A DNA stretch of 64,000 nucleotides, taken from a virus. The translations under genes were made by a program, and so were the position numbers. The stretch is taken from positions 20,200-84,199 of the IMG/VR virus record IMGVR_UViG_3300032213_002237. One strand, 5' to 3'. Positions 41,761 through 50,078 of this stretch are shown here, piece by piece. Numbering within the stretch: the stretch's first letter is position 1; every line of letters starts with the position of its first letter. The notes under the pieces were generated by a model. That model saw only the letters and a list, made by a program, of their open reading frames with translations, ran no database searches and was not told where the DNA came from.

Positions 41761-42144
41761 TTACAATATTTCCAAATTAATTCCAAGTAATTCACATATG
41801 TTCATAATATGTTTTACCTTAACCTCAGTTGAACTATATCCGCTAACATATAATTCTTCATTAATCTTATACATTTGTTTCATAGGTTTATTCACCTTAG
41901 AAATAAAAAAAGATGGGATACACTTTTCGAACATTTCATAAGGGTGAATCTTAGAAATATCAGAAATAAATGATACGTAATTCTTGGTTGTAATAGTTCT
42001 GTCATAATTCTTACCCAATACTTTAAATTTAAAAATGGTTTTAGAATTCTTTTTCTTTTTTGGAAACTTTTCGTCATATAGTTTATTAACTATATCAAAA
42101 AGTTCATCAGGACATGTTTCAATAAGTTGTTGTAATTTTTCCAT
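41761..42144 (-). CDS. Hypothetical protein, 127 aa
   Basis: MEKLQQLIETCPDELFDIVN, with a basic segment FPKKKKNSKTIFKFKVLGKN. It looks like a small nucleic-acid-binding or regulatory protein, but no motif is decisive. Followed on its strand by the promoter and gene at 41739. Confidence 0.6.
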   Translation of the reverse strand: MEKLQQLIETCPDELFDIVNKLYDEKFPKKKKNSKTIFKFKVLGKNYDRTITTKNYVSFISDISKIHPYEMFEKCIPSFFISKVNKPMKQMYKINEELYVSGYSSTEVKVKHIMNICELLGINLEIL

Positions 42145-42204
42145 AGTATTATATTTTTTATAATAATACTAATAATGATTTTACTAGTCAAATAATCTAG
42201 TAAA

Positions 42205-42238
42205 ACAAAAACCCCATCAAAAATGAATGGGGTTTTAA
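42205..42238 (-). terminator. Intrinsic terminator
   Basis: AAAACCCCAT-CAAAAATGA-ATGGGGTTTT hairpin after the gene at 42255-42644. Confidence 0.8.
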
Positions 42239-42254
42239 ATTAATTATAATTTCT

Positions 42255-42644
42255 TCATTTAAGTTGTTTCATCGATAATGCCAAATAATATGAAGTACCT
42301 GGTGTTTTGAAACTACCTATACCATGAGGGAATGTAAAAGCGTCATTTTTGTAAGTATATATTGCACGGGGTTTTAATTGTGGGTATTCATAGTTGTCAG
42401 TTGAAATTAAATCATAACTGTTACCACCAACTGACTTTACCGACATGGCAACTCTAACAGGTTTACCGTCTTTGTTTTTAATTACGTTTTTATCTTTACC
42501 AAAAACTGTGAAAAAATAGTCTTTACCATCCTCAAAATTTATATCTTCTGGTTTCTTTTTTGAAGTATCTGTTGTTTCTTCATTAATAACTCTTTTAACT
42601 ATTCTAACCAAATCTGACTCGGTTAATCTCACTATTTTTTTCAT
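42255..42644 (-). CDS. Class B leader protein, 129 aa
   Basis: Leader [20 protein letters not shown] with an NEE end, then a compact beta domain (DYFFTVFGKDKNVIKNKDGK, RVAMSVKSVGGNSYDLIST). No Cys or catalytic pattern. TATTTATA lies upstream. Likely packaged; role unknown. Confidence 0.7.
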   Translation of the reverse strand: MKKIVRLTESDLVRIVKRVINEETTDTSKKKPEDINFEDGKDYFFTVFGKDKNVIKNKDGKPVRVAMSVKSVGGNSYDLISTDNYEYPQLKPRAIYTYKNDAFTFPHGIGSFKTPGTSYYLALSMKQLK

Positions 42645-42678
42645 AATATATAATGTTTAATATAAATATATGTGGGTT

Positions 42679-42990
42679 TTAAAACTCCATGTTAATTCTC
42701 TTAATTTCTATTCCAAACTTATCGGAATAATATTTTTCAATACCTTCACCAACCGAATTTCCAAATAAGATACGCATCTTTTCAAAAAAAGAATAATCAA
42801 TCCATAATGTCCCGTGATTATTTCTGTGAGCAATTCTTACAGGGTAACCATCACTATCAACGTCTTTCCTACTAAAAAAATGAATATACCCATCATCTTT
42901 GTCAATGTTCATTTCAACATCACCATAGGTAGCCTCCATGTACTTCTTAATAACCTCATTTAACTTACTCTCGGTAATAATATATTTCAT
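42679..42990 (-). CDS. Class A leader protein, 103 aa
   Basis: Leader MKYIITESKLNEVIKKYMEA, then a beta domain (VEMNIDKDDGYIHFFSRKDV) and helix SFFEKMRILFGNSVGEGIEK, matching the fold plan of the paralogs at 53-60 kb (leader, beta sheet, helix). No promoter element of its own; read through from the LysM gene. Confidence 0.7.
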   Translation of the reverse strand: MKYIITESKLNEVIKKYMEATYGDVEMNIDKDDGYIHFFSRKDVDSDGYPVRIAHRNNHGTLWIDYSFFEKMRILFGNSVGEGIEKYYSDKFGIEIKRINMEF

Positions 42991-43001
42991 ATTATATATT
43001 T

Positions 43002-43619
43002 TTATTCAACTGGTGGCTCCGGTGTACTTGTCACATCGTTTAAATATTTAACATAGGGACGCCCAATGGGAGTGAAAACATTAACAGTGTCTTTAGTGAA
43101 TGGACGACCTTCAGTAGCCGAATAAAATTTAAAATCTGAAAATGGTAAAAAAGGGTAATTTAATAACTTATCACCAAATTTATTCTTTAATTCATCCACA
43201 GTAAGATTTGTTGCAATAGCTGTCAAAACTTCATTATCATTATTTATATGTTTACCAAATGTTTTAAATGATGACATTTTATTAAATAATTTTTCTAAAA
43301 CACCCTCAACATAAATAGTATACCTATCTTGAGCCATAACGTAATCAGTTGGTACTGGTTTTGGTGTTGATGAAACCGTAGTTTGAGTTTTTCCAGGTAT
43401 TTTTAATTTTTGACCAACACGAATTAAATTTACATTTTTAATATTATTTAAAGTTGCAATTTCTTTCCAATTAACACCCAAGGTTTTACCAATCTTACTT
43501 AAAGTATCACCCTTCTTAACTACATACTCCTGATTTGTTACCGCATTAGAATCTTCTGTAATAACTTTTTTAACTATTCTAACCAAATCAGATTCAGTTA
43601 ATCTTATAATCTTTTTCAT
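43002..43619 (-). CDS. Class B leader protein with a LysM domain
   Basis: 205 aa. Leader [20 protein letters not shown], then LysM at about 30-75 ([40 protein letters not shown]), which binds N-acetylglucosamine polymers. The C-terminal 110 residues are unassigned. A packaged peptidoglycan-binding protein would help DNA entry or lysis. TATTTATT upstream. Confidence 0.8.
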   Translation of the reverse strand: MKKIIRLTESDLVRIVKKVITEDSNAVTNQEYVVKKGDTLSKIGKTLGVNWKEIATLNNIKNVNLIRVGQKLKIPGKTQTTVSSTPKPVPTDYVMAQDRYTIYVEGVLEKLFNKMSSFKTFGKHINNDNEVLTAIATNLTVDELKNKFGDKLLNYPFLPFSDFKFYSATEGRPFTKDTVNVFTPIGRPYVKYLNDVTSTPEPPVE

Positions 43620-43641
43620 ATTACAATAAATATATGCAAAA

Positions 43642-43670
43642 TAAAAAACCCCTCACATCGGAGGGGTTGT
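43642..43670 (-). terminator. Likely terminator
   Basis: AAACCCCTC-ACATC-GGAGGGGTT hairpin (the loop may be shorter), on the minus strand after the gene at 43690-44073. Confidence 0.65.
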
Positions 43671-43689
43671 GCTATAATATTAATATTTT

Positions 43690-44073
43690 TTAAAATATCA
43701 TTGTACCTAATTCGGTACCATTTTGACTTATCGAAATACCTGGTTGTCCAGGAGCTCCGTTAATCCCAATGTCAAGGGTATCCCCGTATGACCATTGGTA
43801 ATCTCCCGCTGAGCTCCCTCTTCCACCAAAATTTTGTCTTTCAAAACTATCATAGAATTGACTCCCAGCATCTGTTAATTCAACATCATCTATTTTGTTA
43901 ACTATACTATTATCATTCAAAGATAATGTGCCCGTTTTTTTTGTAATAAAATAATTTTTGTCAAAAATTTGTGGTTCAGTTTCCTCTTGTTCACTAATTA
44001 ATGGTTTTACATTACCAATAGTAGATTCCATCAAGTTATAAAATCTGTTCTTATATGCCTCAATATTTCTCAT
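43690..44073 (-). CDS. Class D-type leader protein, 127 aa
   Basis: ATG 44073 (MRNIEAYKNRFYNLMESTIG) avoids overlap with the upstream gene; LME-S fits the leader pattern. C-terminal half is Gly-rich (FGGRGSSAGDYQWSYGDTLD, INGAPGQPGISISQNG), as in exposed structural proteins. Confidence 0.6.
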   Translation of the reverse strand: MRNIEAYKNRFYNLMESTIGNVKPLISEQEETEPQIFDKNYFITKKTGTLSLNDNSIVNKIDDVELTDAGSQFYDSFERQNFGGRGSSAGDYQWSYGDTLDIGINGAPGQPGISISQNGTELGTMIF

Positions 44074-44083
44074 AATAATTTTC

Positions 44084-44317
44084 TTATCCCTCACTATTAA
44101 TGTCTTCTCCAATACAATACCAACTATTATCTATCTTTACCATCGGGCCAGCATGGTGATGATACATCGGAATTTGTATTGGTTTTTCATATGTTGCCCC
44201 CTTTTGTTTTAAGATTTCAGTTATTTCTTCAGGGGTTCGGAAAATAAGTACCCCTTCGTTGATAACTTTTTTAATAATATTAGTTAATTCTCTTTCTGAT
44301 AATCTAATTTTTTTCAT
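44084..44317 (-). CDS. Class B leader protein, 77 aa
   Basis: Leader MKKIRLSERELTNIIKKVIN, then EGVLIFRTPEEITEILKQKG and a His patch (IPMYHHHAGPMVKIDNSWYC). The HHH with a Cys may bind metal. Directly upstream of the 127-aa gene. Confidence 0.6.
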   Translation of the reverse strand: MKKIRLSERELTNIIKKVINEGVLIFRTPEEITEILKQKGATYEKPIQIPMYHHHAGPMVKIDNSWYCIGEDINSEG

Positions 44318-44364
44318 AATGTTTAATTTTTATTTTTTTATGTTTACTATAAATATTTCATAAA

Positions 44365-44402
44365 ATAAAAAAATCCTTAAGATTAAGGAGTTTTAATTTT
44401 TT
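44365..44402 (-). terminator. Intrinsic terminator
   Basis: AAATCCTTAA-GATT-AAGGAGTTTT with long T/A runs on both sides, after the gene at 44417. Confidence 0.65.
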
Positions 44403-44416
44403 TTTAGAAATACCTT

Positions 44417-45061
44417 TTACATATCATTCCAACGTTTGGGATTAAACCATCCAAGATGTCTACCGGTATCCTCAAAGCTTTGGCGATTATTATCATCATC
44501 AGATGGCATTCTCCATTTAGTTTTATATGACGGCATATCATCATCTTCCTCTTCTTCCTCATCACCATAATTAATTTGCTCATCACTAAGAAGGGCATCG
44601 TCCAAATCTTCAAGAACTGTATACTTATCAACCTCCTCATCATTAGTATTCAAAAAGATATCACGCCCAAGATATTTCACCAATGCGGCATCTGCTTCAA
44701 CAGTTTCATTGTATAACTCAATGATACTCTGTGGTGAAGCTGTTTGACCTATGTAATCTCTAACACCCTTAAATCCGGCAGATATGAAAATATCTTTTTC
44801 TTCATCTCTATTTTCATTAACCTTACGTTTTGATTTAGGTTTATCTTCCATGTCTCTTACCGTAGATAAAATATCCTCAAGTTTGGATAATGCCTCTTTC
44901 TTATCTTTTAATAGTGACGGAGCTTTTATATCGTTAATTGAATTTCTCAACGAATGTAATGATGTATATAAATCTTTTTCTTTTGGGGAACTTTCTTCTT
45001 TAACAACTCTTTTAACTATTTTAATCAAATCTGATTCAGTTAATGTTACAACTTTTTTCAT
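44417..45061 (-). CDS. Class B leader protein, 214 aa
   Basis: Leader MKKVVTLTESDLIKIVKRVV with KEE end, helical middle (LHSLRNSINDIKAPSLLKDK), acidic DEEEEEDDDMPSYK run and a conserved-looking end GRHLGWFNPKRWNDM. The late element TATTTATA (45075-45082, minus strand) and a C-rich intergenic repeat precede it. Confidence 0.7.
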   Translation of the reverse strand: MKKVVTLTESDLIKIVKRVVKEESSPKEKDLYTSLHSLRNSINDIKAPSLLKDKKEALSKLEDILSTVRDMEDKPKSKRKVNENRDEEKDIFISAGFKGVRDYIGQTASPQSIIELYNETVEADAALVKYLGRDIFLNTNDEEVDKYTVLEDLDDALLSDEQINYGDEEEEEDDDMPSYKTKWRMPSDDDNNRQSFEDTGRHLGWFNPKRWNDM

Positions 45062-45088
45062 ATTAATATTTTATTATAAATATACCAC

Positions 45089-45136
45089 AAAAATAAAAAA
45101 GGGGGTAGGGGGAATTGGAACAAAGGGAAAAAAAAT
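45089..45136. repeat. C-rich intergenic repeat, copy 1
   Basis: Plus-strand AAAATAAAAAAGGGGGTAGG, then GGGAATTGGAACAAAGGG and an A run. Copies with few changes lie at 46147 and 47690, always between the stop of one minus-strand gene and the late promoter of another. Confidence 0.75.
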
Positions 45137-45137
45137 T

Positions 45138-45449
45138 TTATACAAAAATAACATCCCACACCGCAGTAGAATCTCCGTTTTTGTCTTTAGGAAATAATAA
45201 TGTAAACATGGTTCCAATCTTCTCTTCAATATCTGAACCCTCGTCATAAGCGTGATAACTACGACCACCTGTATTTAGTATAATTTGATATACAGGATAT
45301 GTCTCATTTCTAAATTTCCAATTTTTTGTTTTTATCTCAACATCACCATTAAACCATTCGTATTCTGATAATAAGTTCTCAACATAATGCTTTAAGAAAT
45401 TAACTTTCCTCATTTGTAAATTTTGAGACTCGGTGATAATATATTTCAT
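45138..45449 (-). CDS. Class A leader protein, 103 aa
   Basis: Leader MKYIITESQNLQMRKVNFLK, then YEWFNGDVEIKTKNWKFRNE, beta strands and a helix DIEEKIGTMFTLLFPKDKNG. TATTTATTGTTAT precedes the ATG. Member of the leader-beta-helix group. Confidence 0.65.
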   Translation of the reverse strand: MKYIITESQNLQMRKVNFLKHYVENLLSEYEWFNGDVEIKTKNWKFRNETYPVYQIILNTGGRSYHAYDEGSDIEEKIGTMFTLLFPKDKNGDSTAVWDVIFV

Positions 45450-45464
45450 ATAACAATAAATACT

Positions 45465-46121
45465 TTAGAAATCACTACCAGCTCCACCACCTCCGAAACT
45501 ACCTCCACCAAATCCCCCAAAACCATTATTGTTGGTGTAATCATCATCATCAAAATCATAATAAACTCCATAACGGGGAATTGGTTCGTCTTCTTTCTTC
45601 TTATGTGGTGAAACACGAGATAAATTAATTTGAGCTTTTTCCAACTCCATATGTAATTTTTTGTCGGTTTCAAATATATTTTTACATAACCTGACAAACT
45701 TCTGAAACAGAGGGTTATTTTCATCCATAAAACCCATATTGCCATAACCCTTTGTATGTTTTGGAATCTGAACAATAACATCAGAAGATGGAATACGACC
45801 AACATCCATATTTTTTCTAACATTAAACACAACAACACTTGCAGTTGTATTGATACCATCAATGACTATCTCACCCTTAGAATAAATTACAAGGTTTACA
45901 TCCTTTTGATGTGTTCTACGAGCATCTGTACTAAAATCACCAGAATCAATAGAATCAACAACAAACTCAAACAACTTCAGTTTTCTATCATCCGTTAACT
46001 TTAAAGGTTTAAAGAATAACATCTTCTGCCTCAATTTATCTGAGAACGACTGTTCTTCTTCTATAACTCTTTTAACTATTATAACCAAATCTGATTCAGT
46101 TAATGTTATAACTTTTTTCAT
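45465..46121 (-). CDS. Class B leader protein, 218 aa, Gly-rich end
   Basis: Leader MKKVITLTESDLVIIVKRVI with EEE end, a soluble domain (LVIYSKGEIVIDGINTTASV), and a Gly/Phe-rich tail (NGFGGFGGGSFGGGGAGSDF) like that of exposed flexible phage or ice-binding-type tails. TATTTATT before the ATG. Confidence 0.7.
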   Translation of the reverse strand: MKKVITLTESDLVIIVKRVIEEEQSFSDKLRQKMLFFKPLKLTDDRKLKLFEFVVDSIDSGDFSTDARRTHQKDVNLVIYSKGEIVIDGINTTASVVVFNVRKNMDVGRIPSSDVIVQIPKHTKGYGNMGFMDENNPLFQKFVRLCKNIFETDKKLHMELEKAQINLSRVSPHKKKEDEPIPRYGVYYDFDDDDYTNNNGFGGFGGGSFGGGGAGSDF

Positions 46122-46146
46122 ATTAATATTTTATAATAAATACATC

Positions 46147-46194
46147 AAAATAAAAAAGGGGGTAGGGGGAATTGAACGACGGAAAAAAAAATTA
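46147..46194. repeat. C-rich intergenic repeat, copy 2
   Basis: AAAATAAAAAAGGGGGTAGG, then GGGAATTGAACGACGG and an A run; differs from copy 1 at a few positions. Confidence 0.75.
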
Positions 46195-46587
46195 TTTTTT
46201 ATTTTTGAATTTTTTCTTGTATGTAATTTTATCTTCGCTCCCATAAGGTTTTACATCAAAATCAATACAATCAATATCTTCACCGATAATATCAGAAAAA
46301 TATTTAATAAGTATTTTTGAGAATACCTTCTTTTTATAAATCGGAACAAAGTTTGTTATCATTGATATAGTTGCGTCATATATTATAAGTTCATGTTTAC
46401 ATCTCTTAGTTTTAGACGTGATTTCGTTTGAATTAATCCAAGCAACGTCCTCACCATCAACAGTAATATCATAAGACACATAACTATCTTTACTTTCCGA
46501 TTTGGTAAATTTAGCATCCTTAAAAAATGCTTCAATTAACTTATAGACAAGTTTAGAATATTGTTCCTTTGTGATTTGGTATTTCAT
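46192..46587 (-). CDS. Class A-type leader protein, 131 aa
   Basis: MKYQITKEQYSKLVYKLIEA, then a domain with DVAWINSNEITSKTKRCKHE and a basic tail (YKKKFKNKK). The ITE-S is replaced by ITK-E. TATTTATT precedes it. Confidence 0.65.
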   Translation of the reverse strand: MKYQITKEQYSKLVYKLIEAFFKDAKFTKSESKDSYVSYDITVDGEDVAWINSNEITSKTKRCKHELIIYDATISMITNFVPIYKKKVFSKILIKYFSDIIGEDIDCIDFDVKPYGSEDKITYKKKFKNKK

Positions 46588-46605
46588 ATAAAAATAAATA
46601 CCCGA

Positions 46606-46914
46606 TTACCAAATATAATCAAACTCACACCCATATGTTTTTTTAATGTAACGACCTATCGCATCAGTAAATTCTTTTGCATCAACACTAAAGAACTCCC
46701 ACATATTACTAAAATATGTTCCGTCAGTATAATAAGTGAAACTATCAGATTCTGGATGACCGACCAACATCTCACCATCCTGATTAAATACGCCGTACCA
46801 CGTTTCACCATATCCACCAATATATTTTTCACTCCACTTGGCGTCTTTAAACACCTTATCAAAATAAGGTTTTATAACTTTATCCAATTGTTCAGGTGTG
46901 ATTTGGTATTTCAT
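46606..46914 (-). CDS. Class A-type leader protein, 102 aa
   Basis: ATG 46914 (MKYQITPEQLDKVIKPYFDK); the longer frame runs through the TATTTATT promoter element. Beta domain (TWYGVFNQDGEMLVGHPESD) and C-terminal helix AKEFTDAIGRYIKKTYG, the same plan as the 53-60 kb paralogs. Confidence 0.65.
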   Translation of the reverse strand: MKYQITPEQLDKVIKPYFDKVFKDAKWSEKYIGGYGETWYGVFNQDGEMLVGHPESDSFTYYTDGTYFSNMWEFFSVDAKEFTDAIGRYIKKTYGCEFDYIW

Positions 46915-46937
46915 ATTACAATAAATACAAAGATAAT

Positions 46938-46968
46938 AAAAAACCCCACTCATTAAGAATGGGGTTGT
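46938..46968 (-). terminator. Likely terminator
   Basis: AAACCCCACTC-ATTAA-GAATGGGGTT, on the minus strand after the gene at 46985. Confidence 0.65.
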
Positions 46969-46984
46969 ATTACTTAATATCGGT

Positions 46985-47665
46985 TTAGTAATTTTGTTGT
47001 TTAAACAATTCTTTTACTAAACGAGAAGATGTTAAAGCAATACCTCTTGGGTCATTTGGTTCCGTATTATATATAGGTGTACCTCCGAACAATACTTTTA
47101 TTTTACCAGACTCTGAAGATAAAGTAACTAATCCTCCAACATTTCTGTTTTCACTACTAAATAATTTAAAATTTATTTTATTACTTTCAGTAGAATTCTC
47201 AGGTTTTGTTTTATACTCACCTGAAAAATCATTTAGATAATCCGTTAAGTTTTTATAAAAATTTTTAAGTTCATTAATGTCCTTTTGACTAACCGTAGGT
47301 TGTGATTGAGTCTGTGGTTTATTATCAGGTTGATTTTGAGGTTTAACGTTTTGATTAGGTCGTACAACAACTAATTCTACATCCGACGGACCTATTTTTT
47401 GGGATTTATCATTTTTAGTTTGATAAATAAATTTAGAATTATCATTTTTAATAAATCCCGTAATTAATCTCTTTTCCATCATTCCATTAGATAGTACTTT
47501 AACATACTCTAATTGATTCCACATATTATCAACAGGAGTTATCTTTTGTATTTGGTAAGTATTTGAACCAATCTTAAATTTCTTTCTATCCTGAGACTGT
47601 TCACTAATAACTTGTTTTACTATTCTAATCAAATCAGATTCAGTTAATCTTAAAAGTTTTTTCAT
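46985..47665 (-). CDS. Class B leader protein, 226 aa
   Basis: Leader MKKLLRLTESDLIRIVKQVI with SEQ end, a small beta domain (YVKVLSNGMMEKRLITGFIK), a Pro/Gln linker (QNQPDNKPQTQSQPTVSQ) and a second domain with FKLFSSENRNVGGLVTLSSE. TATTTATA (minus strand 47686-47679) precedes it. Confidence 0.7.
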   Translation of the reverse strand: MKKLLRLTESDLIRIVKQVISEQSQDRKKFKIGSNTYQIQKITPVDNMWNQLEYVKVLSNGMMEKRLITGFIKNDNSKFIYQTKNDKSQKIGPSDVELVVVRPNQNVKPQNQPDNKPQTQSQPTVSQKDINELKNFYKNLTDYLNDFSGEYKTKPENSTESNKINFKLFSSENRNVGGLVTLSSESGKIKVLFGGTPIYNTEPNDPRGIALTSSRLVKELFKQQNY

Positions 47666-47689
47666 AATAATGTTTTACTATAAATACAT

Positions 47690-47736
47690 CAAAATAAAAA
47701 AGGGGGTAGGGGGGATTGGAACAACGGAAAAAAATT
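47690..47736. repeat. C-rich intergenic repeat, copy 3
   Basis: AAAATAAAAAAGGGGGTAGG, then GGGGATTGGAACAACGG and an A run. Confidence 0.75.
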
Positions 47737-47740
47737 ATTT

Positions 47741-48202
47741 TTATAATTCACCAACAAGTTTATCCAATCCCTCAATGATAATCCCACACTCAGAATAAAA
47801 CTCGTAGTTACACTTACCCGTATTCTTAGCTCTAAGAGTAACCAAAGAATGTTCCTTATCAGTCAAAGAAATGGTGGATGCATATTTCTTACATAATAAA
47901 ACAAAATTATCAACACCAATAGACGGATTCTTACTTAACTCATCCATGATATATCCCATGGCAATCTTTCTCGGAACATAGTGGTCGTGAACAATCTTAC
48001 CACCACCCTTAACTCCATTAGATGATAAACCCGTATGCCAAAACTTAGTGTTAGTTAAATCAAACAAAGGGTTGCGGTTCCTAGATAAAAACATATCATA
48101 CAATACATTATTACCCTTAACTTCCAAATACCTCGGAACAAGACAAAGAAAATCCTTCAATGTCTCTTCAACCTTAACCAATTGTTTATTTGTAAGTTTC
48201 AT
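47741..48202 (-). CDS. Hypothetical protein, 153 aa
   Basis: ATG 48202 (MKLTNKQLVKVEETLKDFLC); an upstream frame extension overlaps TATATTCG, a near-consensus -7 element. Contains HTGLSSNGVKGGGKIVHDHY and a Cys-rich end (NTGKCNYEFYSECGIIIEG). The sequence around VHDHYVPRKIAM recalls endonuclease-like metal sites but is not diagnostic. Confidence 0.6.
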   Translation of the reverse strand: MKLTNKQLVKVEETLKDFLCLVPRYLEVKGNNVLYDMFLSRNRNPLFDLTNTKFWHTGLSSNGVKGGGKIVHDHYVPRKIAMGYIMDELSKNPSIGVDNFVLLCKKYASTISLTDKEHSLVTLRAKNTGKCNYEFYSECGIIIEGLDKLVGEL

Positions 48203-48223
48203 AATACGAATATAAGGCAAAAA

Positions 48224-48724
48224 TTATTTTTTACCAAAGATATTCATAAACTCTTTCTCGTAATCACGTCTCTCAACCTTAACGGTGTTTACCTGAAAGG
48301 TGACAAACTTAATATCAGTATATATCATAGGAAATGACATGTTGATTTTATCACCCAACTTCTCAGGAGATAATATATCACTTGAATCCCAATTGTATTT
48401 AACATCAACAAATACCAAGTACTTTGGGGTAGATTCAAAGTCACTAAGACTATATGTAAATTTAGTTTCAAACTTATTAATAACAATTGAATGAATACCA
48501 GGTAAACTCTTCTTAAGAACCTTGAATAATAATTCAGGAAAAACAAATTCACCATCCTTATTATACGTTCTGTTGTTCATTGGAGAACCACGATAATCAC
48601 CATCAAGATACGGATTAACAGTTATTCCTCCATTAGTTACACGATAATTACCATAATCCCTTGTTAACAAAACATTATCTCCTAAAATATTCATCATACT
48701 AATATTTTCTTCTTCAGGTTCCAT
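48224..48724 (-). CDS. Hypothetical protein, 166 aa
   Basis: MEPEEENISMMNILGDNVLL, then a beta-rich domain (YGNYRVTNGGITVNPYLDGD; PKYLVFVDVKYNWDSSD) and a basic end. TATCTTTG lies about 16 nt before the ATG, a host-type promoter box. Unknown role. Confidence 0.6.
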   Translation of the reverse strand: MEPEEENISMMNILGDNVLLTRDYGNYRVTNGGITVNPYLDGDYRGSPMNNRTYNKDGEFVFPELLFKVLKKSLPGIHSIVINKFETKFTYSLSDFESTPKYLVFVDVKYNWDSSDILSPEKLGDKINMSFPMIYTDIKFVTFQVNTVKVERRDYEKEFMNIFGKK

Positions 48725-48773
48725 ATATATTTTTTTTACAAAGATAAAACAATAATACTAATTTACCAAAAAA

Positions 48774-49022
48774 TTATTTAACATCAGAGAACGAATCCAC
48801 ATTAATAAACTCAGACTCCAAATGACCAATAATATCCCTAAGAGTCTGACCCTGTAACTCAGGGGTTTCCCTACTACGAATAGATAAAGCAAGACCTCCA
48901 CACAATACAGACATAATATCATCCATATTCATACCCTTCATGGCCATTATGTTATAAAAAAACTTATTGTCCTTTAATGTTACATCCACAGTAACTGATA
49001 ATTTTTCTTCTTCCATTTCCAT
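48774..49022 (-). CDS. Hypothetical protein, 82 aa
   Basis: MEMEEEKLSVTVDVTLKDNK, a beta hairpin followed by helices (MNMDDIMSVLCGGLALSIRS). Acidic start; small single domain. No family recognised. Confidence 0.6.
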   Translation of the reverse strand: MEMEEEKLSVTVDVTLKDNKFFYNIMAMKGMNMDDIMSVLCGGLALSIRSRETPELQGQTLRDIIGHLESEFINVDSFSDVK

Positions 49023-49049
49023 ATATCAATAATAAGAAAAAAAAATGAA

Positions 49050-49078
49050 ATAAAAAACCCCTCCGTTGAAGAAGGGGT
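49050..49078 (-). terminator. Likely terminator
   Basis: AAACCCCTCC-GTTGAA-GAAGGGGT hairpin with a long A/T run, between the 82-aa gene and the convergent-spaced gene at 49117. Confidence 0.6.
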
Positions 49079-49116
49079 CGGTCCAACAATACTATCATTG
49101 GAGAGGTAATATTACC

Positions 49117-49509
49117 CTAAATTACATTCATAAAACAAACCCCAAACACATTACCAAGACTCTTGGTATCCAAACCCATCATTGGAATAAGATTTTTAAT
49201 TTCATTGGCTATTATACTATTATGAAACCCATCAGCAATCTTATTGTGTTTCTTTCTATACTCATCATTATATGTGAAACCCTTCGGCATATCAATATCC
49301 GAATAAACCTCAATCACATAATTATAAGGTTCCCCATGAGAACCCGCATTACAACCAACATATGGTTTACTCATACCTCTTCTTACCTTAACACTAAAAT
49401 TAAAATCATAATCAATAGTGGTAGCGTTTTTAAGATACTTACCAATAACAGAATTAACAACCTTAGTTAATAACCCATTAAACTTTTCCGAACCAATAAC
49501 ATTACTCAT
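49117..49509 (-). CDS. Hypothetical protein, 130 aa
   Basis: ATG 49509 (MSNVIGSEKFNGLLTKVVNS); an ATG two codons upstream is part of a TATTTATG element. Helical start, then a beta domain (DYDFNFSVKVRRGMSKPYVG, YNYVIEVYSDIDMPKGFTYN), then helix. Resembles the leader-less core of neighbouring small proteins. Confidence 0.6.
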   Translation of the reverse strand: MSNVIGSEKFNGLLTKVVNSVIGKYLKNATTIDYDFNFSVKVRRGMSKPYVGCNAGSHGEPYNYVIEVYSDIDMPKGFTYNDEYRKKHNKIADGFHNSIIANEIKNLIPMMGLDTKSLGNVFGVCFMNVI

Positions 49510-49612
49510 ATTCATAAATACAAAATTTTTCCAAAAATTTATTTTTTACATATAGGGAACATTTTAAAACAAAGGGTCGCTTTTCTAAAAAATTTTTCCA
49601 GGATTTTTTCGA

Positions 49613-49731
49613 GGGGATTATCCCCCCTATATGACCAAAAAACCCCCTATAAAAGGGGGGATACGGGAGGGGGGACCCCATAGGTAGGGGTATAGGAGGG
49701 GGTAGTAGGGGGTGTTGATAACTTTTAATAA
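49613..49731. other. G/C-run region with hairpins (non-coding)
   Basis: Between 49510 and 49744 no gene is evident. The DNA has GGGGATTATCCCC (49613-49625), a CCCCC-TATAAAA-GGGGG hairpin (about 49643-49660) and repeated G runs up to 49722 (GGGGGG, GGG, GGGGGG, GGGG, GGGGG, GGGGG), enough for G-quadruplexes. This contrasts sharply with the AT-rich surroundings. Confidence 0.7.
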
Positions 49732-49744
49732 GTATCCCCCCCCT

Positions 49745-49843
49745 TTACATTAGGTCACATCCTTTTACCACTGCTACTATGGTAACCATTAGTATTGTGT
49801 ATAGGATGATACCCTGATTGGGTGTAATGGTAAATCGTTTCAT
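49745..49843 (-). CDS. Very small membrane peptide, 32 aa
   Basis: MKRFTITPNQGIILYTILMV, then TIVAVVKGCDLM: one membrane helix behind a short polar head. It follows the lipoprotein gene by 1-2 nt on the same strand, which supports coding. Confidence 0.45.
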   Translation of the reverse strand: MKRFTITPNQGIILYTILMVTIVAVVKGCDLM

Positions 49844-49844
49844 A

Positions 49845-50033
49845 TTATCGTCTGTGTTTCTTAGGGGTACACTGATGTTGTAGTTGGCTCTTCCCCTTGT
49901 TCACACGTTTAGTTTGTTTGTACATCTTCTGTTGTGTGTTAGAATGTTTCTTGTAGTTGTACCCATGTTGTGGGGTAGAACAAGATGTTAGTATAACGAC
50001 TAACATGATTAGGGGTAGTATGTATTTCTTCAT
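49845..50033 (-). CDS. Small lipoprotein
   Basis: 62 aa from ATG 50033 (MKKYILPLIMLVVILTSCST). The LTSC lipobox at 16-19 marks signal-peptidase II cleavage and lipid attachment. The mature part is basic and Gln/Lys/His-rich (KQTKRVNKGKSQLQHQ). Early-expressed small lipoproteins often block superinfection; this one also resembles Rz1-like spanins in size, but it lacks proline. Own host-type promoter. Confidence 0.65.
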   Translation of the reverse strand: MKKYILPLIMLVVILTSCSTPQHGYNYKKHSNTQQKMYKQTKRVNKGKSQLQHQCTPKKHRR

Positions 50034-50046
50034 AATGTATAGACTA

Positions 50047-50078
50047 CAAATATAGTTCAAAGGTTTCTTATATACAAA
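50047..50078 (-). promoter_or_regulatory. Host-type promoter for the lipoprotein gene
   Basis: On the minus strand TTTG (50078-50075), 20-nt spacer, TATATTTG (50054-50047). Confidence 0.75.

Noticed and set aside
49066-49470. Plus-strand frame of 134 aa rich in Ile and Asn
   Set aside because: Antisense to the 49117-49509 gene and crosses a terminator.
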